DNA from: DAIPJH01 sp036770365
GTDB lineage: Bacteria > Pseudomonadota > Alphaproteobacteria > Rickettsiales > UBA998
Direction of reading: 5' to 3'
Assembly (NCBI GenBank): GCA_036770365.1
Contig: DAIPJH010000001.1
Span: 1-64,000, forward strand
Length of the DNA: 64,000 nucleotides
Shown in pieces: positions 63,695-64,000 of the stretch. The notes beneath the pieces were generated by a model, which ran no database searches, was not told where the DNA came from, and was given only the letters and a program-made list of their open reading frames with translations. Positions within the stretch are counted from its first letter, which is position 1. Each line of letters starts with the position of its first letter. A program made the position numbers and the translations under genes.

Positions 63695-64000
63695 TTAACG
63701 AGCCGCTGTCTCAATAACTTCTCTTGGTGGATTTTCAGGGACAGATGGACGCCCTAAACTGCCTCCTACAGGGACAGAACCACCTCCATGTAAAGGCGTT
63801 TCTGGCTTTGCTCCTTGACTAGCACTACGTGCAACCGTTTGTGAATCTGGCTTTACTACGGGTGCAGATGTTTCTTCTTTCGGCATCACCACTGCGAAAG
63901 CTTGTGGCTGTTTACCTGCAAAACTCTCGGTGAAATATGCAAGTGTACCTGTAGTTTTACCGTTACTATCAAGTACAGGAGCATAAAGTGGTTTTTTGTC
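63695..64000 (-). CDS. Partial C-terminal part of an exported or surface-type protein
   Basis: The frame is open from the right edge of the window to TAA-type stop at 63695, giving 101 residues of a C-terminus. It starts in KKPLYAPVLDSNGKTTGTLAYFT, then QPQAFAVVMPKEETSAP, then a disordered Pro/Gly/Ser-rich tail (GGGSVPVGGSLGRPS). The true start lies outside the window. No domain can be named from this part. It is convergent with the carboxypeptidase gene, with a 2-base gap. Confidence 0.55.
   Translation of the reverse strand, partial: DKKPLYAPVLDSNGKTTGTLAYFTESFAGKQPQAFAVVMPKEETSAPVVKPDSQTVARSASQGAKPETPLHGGGSVPVGGSLGRPSVPENPPREVIETAAR

Noticed and set aside
1..64000. CRISPR arrays, insertion sequences, integrases and origins
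   Set aside because: No regularly spaced direct repeats, transposase motifs, att-like duplications at the tRNA genes or DnaA-box clusters were seen.

Overview
The window comes from an alphaproteobacterium of moderate G+C. The evidence is a DivL-type kinase with tyrosine at the phosphoacceptor site, a divK-pleD pair with overlapping ends, a short-form HPr kinase in a nitrogen-PTS operon, an sdhCDAB-lpd cluster, an NDUFA9-like reductase and a Flp/Tad pilin. fliO and fliP indicate flagella. I cannot place the lineage below class. There is no CRISPR array, insertion sequence or prophage block. Two tRNA genes are present, both with encoded CCA. Gene density is high and no gene-free stretch exceeds about 300 bases.

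Layout. 1-5.2 kb: surface and envelope genes (Flp pilin, curlin-repeat protein, patatin-like lipoprotein, two multi-pass membrane proteins, a small secreted protein) and cysQ. 5.3-9.3 kb: tRNA-Ser, rlmJ, era, fliP and fliO with two small unknowns. 9.5-19.3 kb: an accessory-looking stretch where four unrecognised proteins (630, 170, 212 and about 700 residues) are interleaved with dapD, purE-purK, radC and two small conserved unknowns. 19.3-25.8 kb: a CHASE2 adenylate cyclase divergent from a TPR plus outer-membrane barrel protein, an M23 peptidase paired with a protein carrying a calcium-loop motif, a rhodanese and an AhpD-like protein. 25.8-30.4 kb: divK-pleD, then hpf-hprK-EIIA-HPr. 30.7-36.9 kb: an orphan-looking adenine methylase, lpd and the succinate dehydrogenase operon. 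37-45.5 kb: a LemA-like protein, yggT, purU, divL, a 993-residue FecR-domain surface protein with its TPR partner, and a cyclic-nucleotide-binding protein. 45.6-64 kb: mainly housekeeping (ABC-F ATPase, tRNA-Leu, NDUFA9-GST-glutaredoxin operon, ccmAB, acnA, apaG, tig, uvrD, a D,D-carboxypeptidase) with several unknowns.

How the genes fit together. DivL, DivK and PleD are three nodes of the CtrA cell-cycle pathway, and a TTAA-N7-TTAA site of CtrA type lies just upstream of the curlin-like gene. The CHASE2 cyclase, the cyclic-nucleotide-binding protein, the FecR/TPR pair and the TPR-barrel protein look like parts of one envelope-sensing or surface-export theme split over two loci. The barrel resembles Slam-type translocators, and the FecR protein ends in a motif resembling TbpB-like lipoprotein barrels. 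This link is an inference. The most novel material is the set of unrecognised His/Ala-rich proteins between 9.5 and 18.8 kb, the repeated R/K-L-G motif protein at 55.1 kb, and the long Pro/Gln tail on PleD.
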